DNA of 64,000 nucleotides from Alkalihalobacillus trypoxylicola (GTDB lineage Bacteria; Bacillota; Bacilli; Bacillales; Bacillaceae_D): the NCBI RefSeq assembly GCF_001590785.1, contig NZ_LTAO01000038.1:106484-170483 (forward strand), given 5' to 3'. The notes beneath the pieces are model-generated. The model was not told the DNA's origin and made no database searches. It saw nothing but the letters and a program-made list of their open reading frames with translations. A program made the translations under genes and the position numbers. Positions 34,276-41,997 of this stretch are shown here, in pieces (position 1 is the stretch's first letter; every line of letters starts with the position of its first letter).

Positions 34276-34602
34276 ATGGAAAAAGTACAGAGTGTAGAGC
34301 AGTTCAAGGAAATAGCCGAAAAGGAAACAGCGGTCTTCTTATTTTCCGCTGATTGGTGCCCAGATTGTCGAGTTATAGAGCCCTTTTTACCTCGTATCGA
34401 GGCAGATTTCCCAGGATTTTCGTTTTATTATGTAGACCGTGATCAATTGATTGATGTTTGCGTAGAGCTTGATATCTTCGGAATTCCAAGCTTTTTAGTA
34501 TACTCAGGTGGAGAAGAAGTCGATCGTTTTGTTAGTAAGGATAGAAAAACTCAAGAGGAAATTGAGGCCTTTTTAACTTCTGCAGAAGCAAAGAGTATTT
34601 AA
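34276..34602 (+). CDS. ytpP: thioredoxin-like protein (YtpP)
   Basis: A 108-residue thioredoxin-fold protein. The redox centre reads WCPDC (about 27-31) in FSADWCPDCRVIEPF, and the cis-proline region is IFGIPSFLVYSGGEEV (about 76-91). Both are intact, so it should be a thiol-disulfide oxidoreductase in the cytosol; the CPDC centre differs from CGPC of thioredoxin and suggests a different potential or a client-specific role. GGAGG lies before the ATG. It follows the PfoR-like gene by 14 bp and precedes ytpQ, with a terminator between, matching the B. subtilis ytpP-ytpQ-ytpR order. Confidence 0.88.
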   Translation: MEKVQSVEQFKEIAEKETAVFLFSADWCPDCRVIEPFLPRIEADFPGFSFYYVDRDQLIDVCVELDIFGIPSFLVYSGGEEVDRFVSKDRKTQEEIEAFLTSAEAKSI

Positions 34603-34694
34603 GTATGTCACACAATTCTAGCGCTATCTTTTATGGTTCATAATGGATAAAAGTGGAATATAGGATTGAACGAGCATTTTCTAATAGATGAAGA

Positions 34695-34742
34695 TTAGTG
34701 GGTAAGGTCATTTCTTAAATGATTTTACTCGCTATTTTTTTA
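34695..34742 (+). terminator. terminator after ytpP
   Basis: tagtgggtaa..tcattt pairs with aaatga..ttactcgcta, followed by seven T. Confidence 0.7.
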
Positions 34743-34760
34743 GAAAAAGTATGCCGAAAT

Positions 34761-34789
34761 TTGACTAGATTCTGTGCCTACTCTATGGT
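34761..34789 (+). promoter_or_regulatory. probable promoter of ytpQ
   Basis: TTGACT at 34761-34766, a 17-base spacer and TATGGT at 34784-34789, lying between the ytpP terminator and the ytpQ ribosome site. Confidence 0.55.
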
Positions 34790-34881
34790 TTAACAGTGAG
34801 TTTATTCTAGAAGAGTGTAAATTGGAGTTGCCTTAGTAATCATGTTAAACTAAATAAAGATTAAAAGGGAGTGACCATAGC

Positions 34882-35697
34882 ATGGAAATGAGAGAGTTTC
34901 GGAAGAAAATAGAGTCGAAGCTATCAAGTGATGAGCGCAATATTCACTATAATTTTAAAGAATCTACTTTAAGGATTGAAGATAAACAATCAAAAAAGGG
35001 TGTGACACTCTCACTTAAACCATTGTTAGCAAAATGGGAAAGAGGAGAATTTGATTCTATTGATGAAGTTGTAAGATATGTGGTTGTTGGATTAAATAGT
35101 ATGAATCAGAAGGTTGATTTAATTGGAAATGAGAAAAGGATATTTCCAGTTATAAGAGCTACTTCTTTTCCAACGGAAACTAAGGAAGGAAAATCTTTAA
35201 TATATGAGGAGCATACAGCCGAAACACGGATTTTTTATGCGCTTGATTTTGAGGATTCATATACATTGATTGATGAGGAGGCATTAGCTGAAACGAGCTT
35301 ATCAGCAGATGAAGTGAAAGAAATAGCTTTATTTAATATTCGTTCTTTGAAACAGCCAATGAAAGAAGATATAGTGGCAGGAAATACCTTCTATTTTTTG
35401 AGAGCGAAGGATGGATATGATGCCAGCCGTATTTTAGATCAATCATTGTTGGAGAAGATGAATAAAAAGGTAAGTGGAAAGCTTGCTTTAACGATCCCTC
35501 ATCAAGACGTTCTTATTTTTGCGGATATAAAAAATGATACGGGGTATGATGTCTTAGCTCAAATGGCTCTGCAATTTTTTGGTGAGGGACGAATACCGAT
35601 TACAGCATTGCCGTTTTTGTATGAAGAAGGGGAATTAGAGCCAACTTTTATATTAGCGCAAAAGAAACCTAAAAAACCATCTCCTCCAAAGGAGTAA
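34882..35697 (+). CDS. ytpQ: DUF1444 protein YtpQ
   Basis: A 271-residue soluble protein of the DUF1444 (YtpQ/UPF0354) family, widespread in Bacilli and of unknown function. The C-terminal half contains the family's most conserved stretch, DVLIFADIKNDTGYDVLAQMALQFFGEGRIPITALPF (in parts at about 210-246), and the N-terminal domain carries SLKPLLAKWERG. No catalytic motif or membrane segment is visible. AAGGGAG precedes the ATG. A plausible own promoter lies at 34761. ytpR follows by 59 bp in the same orientation, as in B. subtilis. The proline/lysine-rich tail KKPKKPSPPKE is probably disordered. Confidence 0.85.
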   Translation: MEMREFRKKIESKLSSDERNIHYNFKESTLRIEDKQSKKGVTLSLKPLLAKWERGEFDSIDEVVRYVVVGLNSMNQKVDLIGNEKRIFPVIRATSFPTETKEGKSLIYEEHTAETRIFYALDFEDSYTLIDEEALAETSLSADEVKEIALFNIRSLKQPMKEDIVAGNTFYFLRAKDGYDASRILDQSLLEKMNKKVSGKLALTIPHQDVLIFADIKNDTGYDVLAQMALQFFGEGRIPITALPFLYEEGELEPTFILAQKKPKKPSPPKE

Positions 35698-35756
35698 TAT
35701 GTTACAATAATGATGTCCTTCTTACAGTATAGGAATAATGAAAAGGAGTTAAGCGA

Positions 35757-36365
35757 ATGAATGTTTTTTATAATCAAGAAGGGGTAGGAGACACACTTCT
35801 TCTTTACATAAAGGATACAAGTTTTGAAAATCGAGCTTTTGAGAAAAATGGAGATATTGTTAGAATTTTTGATAAAAAAACGAAAGAAACGGTCGGTTAT
35901 AATATTTTTTCGGCAAGCTCTTATGGTCCATTTACCGGTAACGGTGCACTTGAACTTGATGAGCCTATCAGAGCGACAATTGTAAATGCTTTTGAAAAGA
36001 ACAATCAAGAGCTTGAAGGGTTTTCCTTTGAAGAACAAAATCTATTTGTTGTAGGTTTTGTCGAGGAAAAAGAAAAACACCCAAATGCGGATAAATTAAG
36101 CGTGTGCCAAGTGAATATCGGTTCAAGCACTCTTCAAATTGTTTGTGGAGCGCCGAATGTTGACAGCGGACAAAGAGTGGTAGTAGCTTGTGTGGGCGCA
36201 GTGATGCCAAGTGGACTAAAGATTAAAGAAGCGAAACTTCGTGGAGTGGATTCATCTGGAATGATTTGCTCAGCAAGCGAGCTAGGACTACCAAATGCTC
36301 CTCAGGAAAAAGGTATTCTTGTTTTAGATGAAAATTATATCGTTGGTTCACCATTTAAAGCATAA
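35757..36365 (+). CDS. ytpR: YtpR-type tRNA-binding domain protein
   Basis: A 202-residue protein with a DUF4479 domain (about 1-90) and a C-terminal EMAP/PheT-like tRNA-binding OB fold (about 95-200), recognisable by [24 protein letters not shown] and [25 protein letters not shown], then [21 protein letters not shown]. This is the family annotated as YtpR and resembles a detached N-terminal part of phenylalanyl-tRNA synthetase beta. Role unknown; likely binds structured RNA. aaaggag precedes the ATG. It lies just upstream of sftA with a terminator between them. Confidence 0.88.
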   Translation: MNVFYNQEGVGDTLLLYIKDTSFENRAFEKNGDIVRIFDKKTKETVGYNIFSASSYGPFTGNGALELDEPIRATIVNAFEKNNQELEGFSFEEQNLFVVGFVEEKEKHPNADKLSVCQVNIGSSTLQIVCGAPNVDSGQRVVVACVGAVMPSGLKIKEAKLRGVDSSGMICSASELGLPNAPQEKGILVLDENYIVGSPFKA

Positions 36366-36441
36366 GCTACTTCTATATAGAAGTATAAAATAGGAAAAGA
36401 ATCATTAAAAGTAGAAGACATTGGAACTGAGCGACAATTAA

Positions 36442-36470
36442 GAACCACTAGATAGCTAGTGGTTTTTTCT
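36442..36470 (+). terminator. terminator after ytpR
   Basis: aaccactag and ctagtggtt around a four-base loop, followed by six T. Confidence 0.85.
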
Positions 36471-36520
36471 ACTCAATTCCAGATTTCTTGGCCAAAGATA
36501 TTAGAAAGTGAGTGAATGAT

Positions 36521-39076
36521 ATGGCTAAATTCCAAGATTGGCTAAAAAAACTACAAGATTATTTTTTTGGACAGTCAGACTCTAGTGTAAATAAACAAAC
36601 AAATGATCTCCATTATCGTTCAACTCTTACAAAGCCTAAGGAATTACCTCCACATTCAACGGATCGCTCTATAACATCAAAAGTCACCTATCAATATTCG
36701 AAACCCGCAAAGTTTCGTTTTCCAGTGATGGATGATTCTCGGCCTGCTAGCCAGAAAAAAAGAGATGGAAGAGTAAAACAAGAAGAAAAGTGGGCGGTTA
36801 AGCATCAATCTACTAAGGTGAAAGCTAATGAAGATCAAAGTAAACAACAAGAACAGAAAAACACAAAAGTAGTCTATGAAATGAATAAAAATGAGCAGAG
36901 GGTTCGAAATAAAAGAAATCGTGTACCTTCAGCTAATCAGAAGGAAAAGTTTAATAATCCACATTTTAAGCTAACCCAAATTCCTTCTCCGGTTCATGGA
37001 TTTCAGAAACCGGTTGTTTCAAAAGAGCAAAAATTGACTTCTTCCGAACATTTATCTAATGAGGATACTGACCGTAACCTTCCAGGCGATTTGGAAAAGC
37101 CGGCTTTCCAAAGAAGAAATGAACCACAAATGAATCGAGAGCAGCTTAATGGTGAGGAGATTAATGAAATAAACAGAGAGACGCTCGATGATTTTTCTTT
37201 AGAGGATAGCCTAGAAAATCTTAAAACAACTGAAATGGATAATTCGGAAAAAACGTTTCAGGAATTTGAAAATGAAAATGAAAAAACGCTCCCATCATTT
37301 GAGTGGAATCAACATGAGTTGGGCATTGAAGAGAAGGAAGATTCATTGCATTTGGTTAATGAAGATGAAATGAATCTGAAGCAAGAGTCAGTCCTTGAAG
37401 AAGAGAAAGAGGAATCGCTGACACTTTCTCCCAAGCAACAAAGCATGGAAACAGAATCAGCTGAACATGCTGAAGCTCATTCCAATTCTGAACCAAAAGT
37501 AGCTGCGGGAGTTCAGAGCAGAGAGAAAACTTCCGAAACTCATACTAAAAGGCCTATTCCATTTAATGTGATGATGCTTCCTCAGGATCGAAAAAAAGTA
37601 ATGAACCAAAAATCAAAAGAAGCTAAAGTTCAGCAAGTAAGCCAAACTGCTGTTAAAGAGACGAATCATAAGCCAGCTATTCAGCTCTTACATAATCCAG
37701 TGGTGGCAGAGGAGCAGGATACCGATTGGATGAATGAGCAGGCTGAGATTTTAGAAGAAACGCTTTTAAGCTTCAATGTAGATGCAAAAGTGGTTCATAT
37801 GACAAAAGGCCCATCTGTTACACGATTTGAAATACAACCGGCACGAGGAGTTAAAGTAACAAAGGTAACAAGCTTAACTGATGACATTAAGCTTGCTCTT
37901 GCAGCGAAGGATATTCGAATCGAGGCCCCGATTCCAGGGAAAAATACAATTGGAATTGAGGTACCTAATCGTAATTCAAAGCCAGTTTTCTTAAGGGAAA
38001 TTTTAAGAAGAGGCGAATTTATCCATGCATCATCTCCTTTAACCGTTGCACTAGGGTTAGATATTTCAGGTCAACCAATTGTTACCGATTTAAAGAAAAT
38101 GCCTCATGGATTAGTCGCTGGTGCAACAGGATCAGGAAAGAGTGTATGTATAAATTCTATGTTAATCAGTACGATCTATAAAGCTAGTCCAGATGAAGTG
38201 AAGCTACTGCTTATAGATCCTAAAATGGTTGAATTAGCTCCATACAATGGTTTAGCTCACCTTGTAACACCTGTGATAACAGACGCTAAACAAGCGACGG
38301 TTGCATTAAAATGGGTTGTTTCTGAAATGGAAAGACGTTACGAACTATTTAGTGAAAAGGGTGTTCGTGATATTGGTCGTTATAATGATATATACTCAGA
38401 AGGAAAAAGTAAGCCGGCTATGCCTTATATATTAGTGGTGATAGATGAGCTGGCAGATCTTATGATGGTATCTCCTCAGGAGGTAGAAGATGCTATTTGC
38501 CGAATTGCACAAAAAGCAAGAGCCTGTGGAATTCACTTGCTATTAGCTACACAAAGACCTTCGGTTGATGTCATCACAGGCTTAATTAAAGCAAATATTC
38601 CAACGAGAATAGCGTTCTCTGTTTCTTCACAAACGGACTCAAGAACGATTTTAGACATGGCAGGCGCTGAAAGACTTTTAGGTAAAGGTGACATGCTATT
38701 TCAGGAAAATGGAACTCCTAAACCGATTCGTGTACAAGGTACTTTTGTATCAGATGAAGAAATAGAAGATGTATTGGCATTCTCAAAAAAACAACGAAAA
38801 CCAGAATATCTTCTTGAAATCGGTCAATTAGAAAAAGAACAGCAGCAATTTGAACATGAAGATGAATTATTTGAAGAGGTATGCTATTTTGTTATTGAAC
38901 AAGGCTCAGCATCTGCTTCTAGTATTCAAAGAAGGTATAGAGTCGGTTATAATCGAGCCGCACGATTAATTGATATGCTAGAATCAAAGGGAATCATTTC
39001 GGAAGCGATGGGGAGTAAACCTCGTCATGTCCTCATTGATGAATCGCAGCTAGAAGGAATTTTTGATATGAGCTAG
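36521..39076 (+). CDS. sftA: DNA translocase SftA (FtsK/SpoIIIE family)
   Basis: Septum-associated DNA pump that clears chromosomes from the closing division site. About 851 residues; no transmembrane helices, in contrast to SpoIIIE, as known for SftA (YtpS). Residues 1-390 are a long, charged, Glu/Lys/Gln-rich linker with little conservation. The motor follows: beta domain around 400-500, Walker A GATGSGKS near 534, Walker B LVVIDELADLM near 637, and LLLATQRPSVDVITGLIKANIPTRIAF. The last 65 residues form the winged-helix gamma domain (GSASASSIQRRYRVGYNRAARLIDMLE) that reads chromosome polarity motifs. ATG 36521 is chosen over an in-frame GTG at 36512; neither has a strong ribosome site. murC follows. 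Confidence 0.92.
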   Translation: MAKFQDWLKKLQDYFFGQSDSSVNKQTNDLHYRSTLTKPKELPPHSTDRSITSKVTYQYSKPAKFRFPVMDDSRPASQKKRDGRVKQEEKWAVKHQSTKVKANEDQSKQQEQKNTKVVYEMNKNEQRVRNKRNRVPSANQKEKFNNPHFKLTQIPSPVHGFQKPVVSKEQKLTSSEHLSNEDTDRNLPGDLEKPAFQRRNEPQMNREQLNGEEINEINRETLDDFSLEDSLENLKTTEMDNSEKTFQEFENENEKTLPSFEWNQHELGIEEKEDSLHLVNEDEMNLKQESVLEEEKEESLTLSPKQQSMETESAEHAEAHSNSEPKVAAGVQSREKTSETHTKRPIPFNVMMLPQDRKKVMNQKSKEAKVQQVSQTAVKETNHKPAIQLLHNPVVAEEQDTDWMNEQAEILEETLLSFNVDAKVVHMTKGPSVTRFEIQPARGVKVTKVTSLTDDIKLALAAKDIRIEAPIPGKNTIGIEVPNRNSKPVFLREILRRGEFIHASSPLTVALGLDISGQPIVTDLKKMPHGLVAGATGSGKSVCINSMLISTIYKASPDEVKLLLIDPKMVELAPYNGLAHLVTPVITDAKQATVALKWVVSEMERRYELFSEKGVRDIGRYNDIYSEGKSKPAMPYILVVIDELADLMMVSPQEVEDAICRIAQKARACGIHLLLATQRPSVDVITGLIKANIPTRIAFSVSSQTDSRTILDMAGAERLLGKGDMLFQENGTPKPIRVQGTFVSDEEIEDVLAFSKKQRKPEYLLEIGQLEKEQQQFEHEDELFEEVCYFVIEQGSASASSIQRRYRVGYNRAARLIDMLESKGIISEAMGSKPRHVLIDESQLEGIFDMS

Positions 39077-39461
39077 AAGGTATTTTCTTTGTTCTGCTGC
39101 TTTTAAAGGCTGGATATTGAATGCTTTTTACCACTGCTTTAACTAGTTTAGCGATGAGCACAAAAATGGAATCTTATGTATATAATGAGGTAATATCTAA
39201 GAGGTGTCTTTACTGAGTTAAAGTGTATATAAACTAAAAATTGAAAACAAAAGCTTTATGACGCCAATCATACGATTAAAAATAGCCTTTCTACGGCATA
39301 ATGTTAGAAAGCATATCATTCATTTATAAAATTCTCTTTAAAACAGGTCTTGAGAATGAGATAGATTTTGATATAATAAACCGACGGCTTACATAGGGCT
39401 ACCAATTAGTACTTTATTGATTGGACAATTTTGAAATGATTAGAATTTTGGAGGTCCAACT
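39077..39461. other. sftA-murC gap with murC promoter
   Basis: 385 bp. A promoter is visible near its right end (39350-39377). I see no terminator, repeat or small gene that I can support in the rest. Confidence 0.45.
39350..39377 (+). promoter_or_regulatory. probable sigma-A promoter of murC
   Basis: TTGAGA at 39350-39355, a 16-base spacer ending in TGA and TATAAT at 39372-39377. An 85-base leader then runs to the murC ATG. Confidence 0.65.
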
Positions 39462-40757
39462 ATGAATACCTATCATTTTATTGGAATAAAAGGATCTGGA
39501 ATGAGTGCATTAGCACAGATTTTAGATGATATGAATGAACAAGTACAAGGATCTGATGTTGAAAAACGTTTTTTTACTCAGATTCCACTTGAAAAAAAAG
39601 GAATCCCGCTTTTAACTTTTGACCCGAATAATATTAATAATAATCAAACTGTTATAGCTTCTGCTGCCTATGGAGAGGAGCACCCCGAAATACAACAGGC
39701 AAAAAAGTTAGATATTGAAGTACATCCATATCCAAAATTTTTAGGTGAATTTATTCAAAGATTCACGAGTATTGCTGTAACAGGCTCACATGGAAAAACT
39801 TCAACAACAGGCTTGCTGTCGCATGTATTAGGCTCTGCTTTTCCTACCTCCTATTTAATTGGTGATGGTACTGGAAAAGGAGAAGAGGATTCTACTTACT
39901 TTGCATTTGAAGCGTGTGAATACCGCAGACATTTTTTAAATTATCAACCAGATTATTGTATTATGACCAATGTTGACTTTGATCATCCAGATTATTTTAA
40001 AGATGTGGATGATGTTTTTTCTGCATTCCAAGAAATGGCTATGCAAGTGAATAAAGCGATTGTGGCATGTGGCGATGATGAGCATTTACAAGGAATTCAT
40101 GCAAATGTACCGGTTGTTTATTATGGATTTAATCCGGATAACGATTTTCAAGCACGAAATTTAGAAAGAACAAACGAAGGTATTAGTTTCGACGTTTATG
40201 TTAGAAACAGTTTGTACGGTACTTTTTTGACACCTGGTTTTGGTGACCATAATGTATTAAATGCATTAGCTGTATTGGCCTTATGTCATTACGAGAACAT
40301 TCCGGCTGAAACAGTAGCACAGCATTTAAAGACATTTGAAGGTGTAAAAAGAAGATTTAGTGAGAAAAAATTCGATACACAAGTGTTAATTGATGACTAT
40401 GCCCATCATCCAACTGAAATTGCAGCTACCATAAAAGCAGCAAAAAATAAATATCCAGATAAAAATATTGTCGCTATTTTTCAGCCACATACATTTACGA
40501 GAACGAAAACGTTCTTAAATGAGTTTGCTGAGTCATTATCTCATGCTCATTATGTTTATCTATGTGATATATTCGGTTCAGCTAGAGAGGATCAGGGACA
40601 GCTTACAATTGATGATTTAAAAAGCAGAATTCCTGGTTCGAAAACCTTGGTCGAAAGCGATGTTCATGAATTAAGTCATTACAAAGATAGTATTTTATTA
40701 TTTATGGGTGCTGGTGATATACAAAAGTATCAGCAGGCTTATGAAAAAGGTGTATAA
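39462..40757 (+). CDS. murC: UDP-N-acetylmuramate-L-alanine ligase
   Basis: Adds L-alanine to UDP-MurNAc with ATP, the first peptide step of cytoplasmic peptidoglycan synthesis. 431 residues in three domains. The N-terminal Rossmann domain binds UDP-MurNAc ([19 protein letters not shown]). The central Mur ligase P-loop reads [10 protein letters not shown] at about 107-116, with [12 protein letters not shown] and [10 protein letters not shown] near 150-172 as metal-binding residues. The C-terminal domain includes [12 protein letters not shown] and [10 protein letters not shown]. All residues are intact. GGAGG lies seven bases before the ATG. A terminator follows the stop. Placement between sftA and ytxG agrees with B. 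subtilis. Confidence 0.95.
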   Translation: MNTYHFIGIKGSGMSALAQILDDMNEQVQGSDVEKRFFTQIPLEKKGIPLLTFDPNNINNNQTVIASAAYGEEHPEIQQAKKLDIEVHPYPKFLGEFIQRFTSIAVTGSHGKTSTTGLLSHVLGSAFPTSYLIGDGTGKGEEDSTYFAFEACEYRRHFLNYQPDYCIMTNVDFDHPDYFKDVDDVFSAFQEMAMQVNKAIVACGDDEHLQGIHANVPVVYYGFNPDNDFQARNLERTNEGISFDVYVRNSLYGTFLTPGFGDHNVLNALAVLALCHYENIPAETVAQHLKTFEGVKRRFSEKKFDTQVLIDDYAHHPTEIAATIKAAKNKYPDKNIVAIFQPHTFTRTKTFLNEFAESLSHAHYVYLCDIFGSAREDQGQLTIDDLKSRIPGSKTLVESDVHELSHYKDSILLFMGAGDIQKYQQAYEKGV

Positions 40758-40766
40758 TGCAAGTCC

Positions 40767-40800
40767 AAAAAGGTCGCTAAAATAAGCGGCCTTTTTATTT
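40767..40800 (+). terminator. terminator of murC
   Basis: aaaaaggtcgct and agcggccttttt around a six-base loop, with T-rich tail, 10 bp after the stop codon. Confidence 0.85.
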
Positions 40801-40974
40801 TGGTGTGAGCGTAATAGGACATTATTTTATAGGTGTTAAGAATGTCAAAATAGGATATATTAAGGAAATCACTGTATGTTTTTAAAGGGTGTCGGTTGTT
40901 TCTTCTCTTTTTTTCACGTAATATGGTACCTATGCAGGATTTTCTCAATCAAAAGAGAATAGTTCTTATTGAGA

Positions 40975-40999
40975 GTTTATTTTTAATTAAAAAGGGAAT
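40975..40999 (+). promoter_or_regulatory. sigma-B-like promoter of ytxGH
   Basis: GTTTAT at 40975-40980, a 13-base spacer and GGGAAT at 40994-40999, close to the general-stress consensus GTTTAA-N12-15-GGGTAT. The ytxG ribosome site starts about 15 bases downstream. B. subtilis ytxGHJ is sigma-B controlled, which supports the reading. Confidence 0.65.
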
Positions 41000-41026
41000 G
41001 ACAATAACTAAAGGGGAGGTGGAGAC

Positions 41027-41461
41027 TTGGATGTACTACTATACATAAGTGCCCTAATAGTTGCCGTTGCTTTTGCTATTTTGGTCATTTATCTCGTTCG
41101 CACATTAAAGTCAGCAAATAAAACACTTACACATGTTGCCAGTACGATGGAAAGCTTAGAGAAGCAAATTAATGGGATAACAAAAGAAACTGAACAATTG
41201 CTTCATCGAACAAATGCTCTAGCAGATGATATACAAAAAAAATCAGAATCTTTGAATCCTGTTTTCTCTTCCGTAAAAGATTTAGGTCAGTCATTTCAGC
41301 AGGTGAATCAATCGATTCAACATGTCTCTAACACGATTACTGCTAAAACGAATCAGCAATCTGAGCAAATAGCTCAAGTTGTTCAATGGGGTCAAGTTGC
41401 ACTCGATTTTTATGAGAAATTAAAGGCAAGGAAAAAAGCAGAAAACTCGGAAATTAATTAA
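41027..41461 (+). CDS. ytxG: DUF948 membrane protein YtxG
   Basis: General-stress-type protein of 144 residues. An N-terminal membrane anchor (about 3-25, LLYISALIVAVAFAILVIYLV) is followed by a long coiled-coil region rich in Gln, Asn and Thr (KTLTHVASTMESLEKQINGITKETEQLL...), the DUF948 pattern. It should sit in the membrane with its helix in the cytoplasm; function unknown. Start is TTG 41027 with GGGGAGGTGG just upstream; a nearby ATG is out of frame. It is 13 bp before ytxH and shares a sigma-B-like promoter. ytxJ, the third gene of the B. subtilis operon, is absent here. Confidence 0.88.
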   Translation: MDVLLYISALIVAVAFAILVIYLVRTLKSANKTLTHVASTMESLEKQINGITKETEQLLHRTNALADDIQKKSESLNPVFSSVKDLGQSFQQVNQSIQHVSNTITAKTNQQSEQIAQVVQWGQVALDFYEKLKARKKAENSEIN

Positions 41462-41474
41462 GGAGGAAATAATC

Positions 41475-41924
41475 ATGGCAGAAATGAACACAAAAGATTT
41501 TCTTATAGGTACATTAATCGGAGGTATTGTAGGAGCGTCCACAGCACTTTTACTAGCCCCTAAATCAGGTAAAGAATTAAGACATGATATATCTGAGCAG
41601 GCCCAAGCTGCAAAGGAAAAAACAGAACAGTTAACAGCAACAGCATATGAGAAAGGAAATAACTTCGCTCATTATGCAAAAGAGAAATCTAATAATATTG
41701 CTAAGACCGTTTCTGAACAGTCTTCTCAAGTGGTAGATAAAGTAAAAGAGGTTGCTTCTAATGTAAAAGGTCAAGCACAGAGTGTTAAGGAGGATGCATC
41801 TGATTTAGCTTCTGAATTAACAAATGAAGTGGACCAAGCAAAGGAAGAAATCTCTAATACCGTTAAAAAAGAAGTGGATGATATCCATTCAAAAATATCA
41901 GAAGAAGTAGAAAGCCGTAATTAA
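41475..41924 (+). CDS. ytxH: YtxH-family general stress protein
   Basis: A 149-residue YtxH-domain protein. A glycine-rich hydrophobic N-terminus (FLIGTLIGGIVGASTALLLAPKSGKELRHDI, parts of 9-40) inserts in the membrane and contains the family hallmark LLAPKSGKELR. The rest is a long amphipathic helix with LEA-like 11-residue periodicity (AKEKTEQLTATAYEKG, AKEKSNNIAKTVSEQ, VKEVASNVKGQAQSVKED). Such proteins are stress-induced in Bacillus; molecular role unknown. taaggagg precedes the ATG. It ends the ytxGH unit at the terminator 41938-41984. Confidence 0.88.
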   Translation: MAEMNTKDFLIGTLIGGIVGASTALLLAPKSGKELRHDISEQAQAAKEKTEQLTATAYEKGNNFAHYAKEKSNNIAKTVSEQSSQVVDKVKEVASNVKGQAQSVKEDASDLASELTNEVDQAKEEISNTVKKEVDDIHSKISEEVESRN

Positions 41925-41937
41925 TAATAGAAACAAT

Positions 41938-41984
41938 AAAAAGCCCCGTTAGAAAGGATAATATCCATTCTAATGGGGCTTTCT
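41938..41984. terminator. bidirectional terminator between ytxH and the FtsA-like gene
   Basis: aaaagcccc.ttagaa and ttctaa.ggggcttt, with a ~13-base loop. It separates two convergent genes. Confidence 0.8.
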
Positions 41985-41997
41985 ATATATTGATTAG

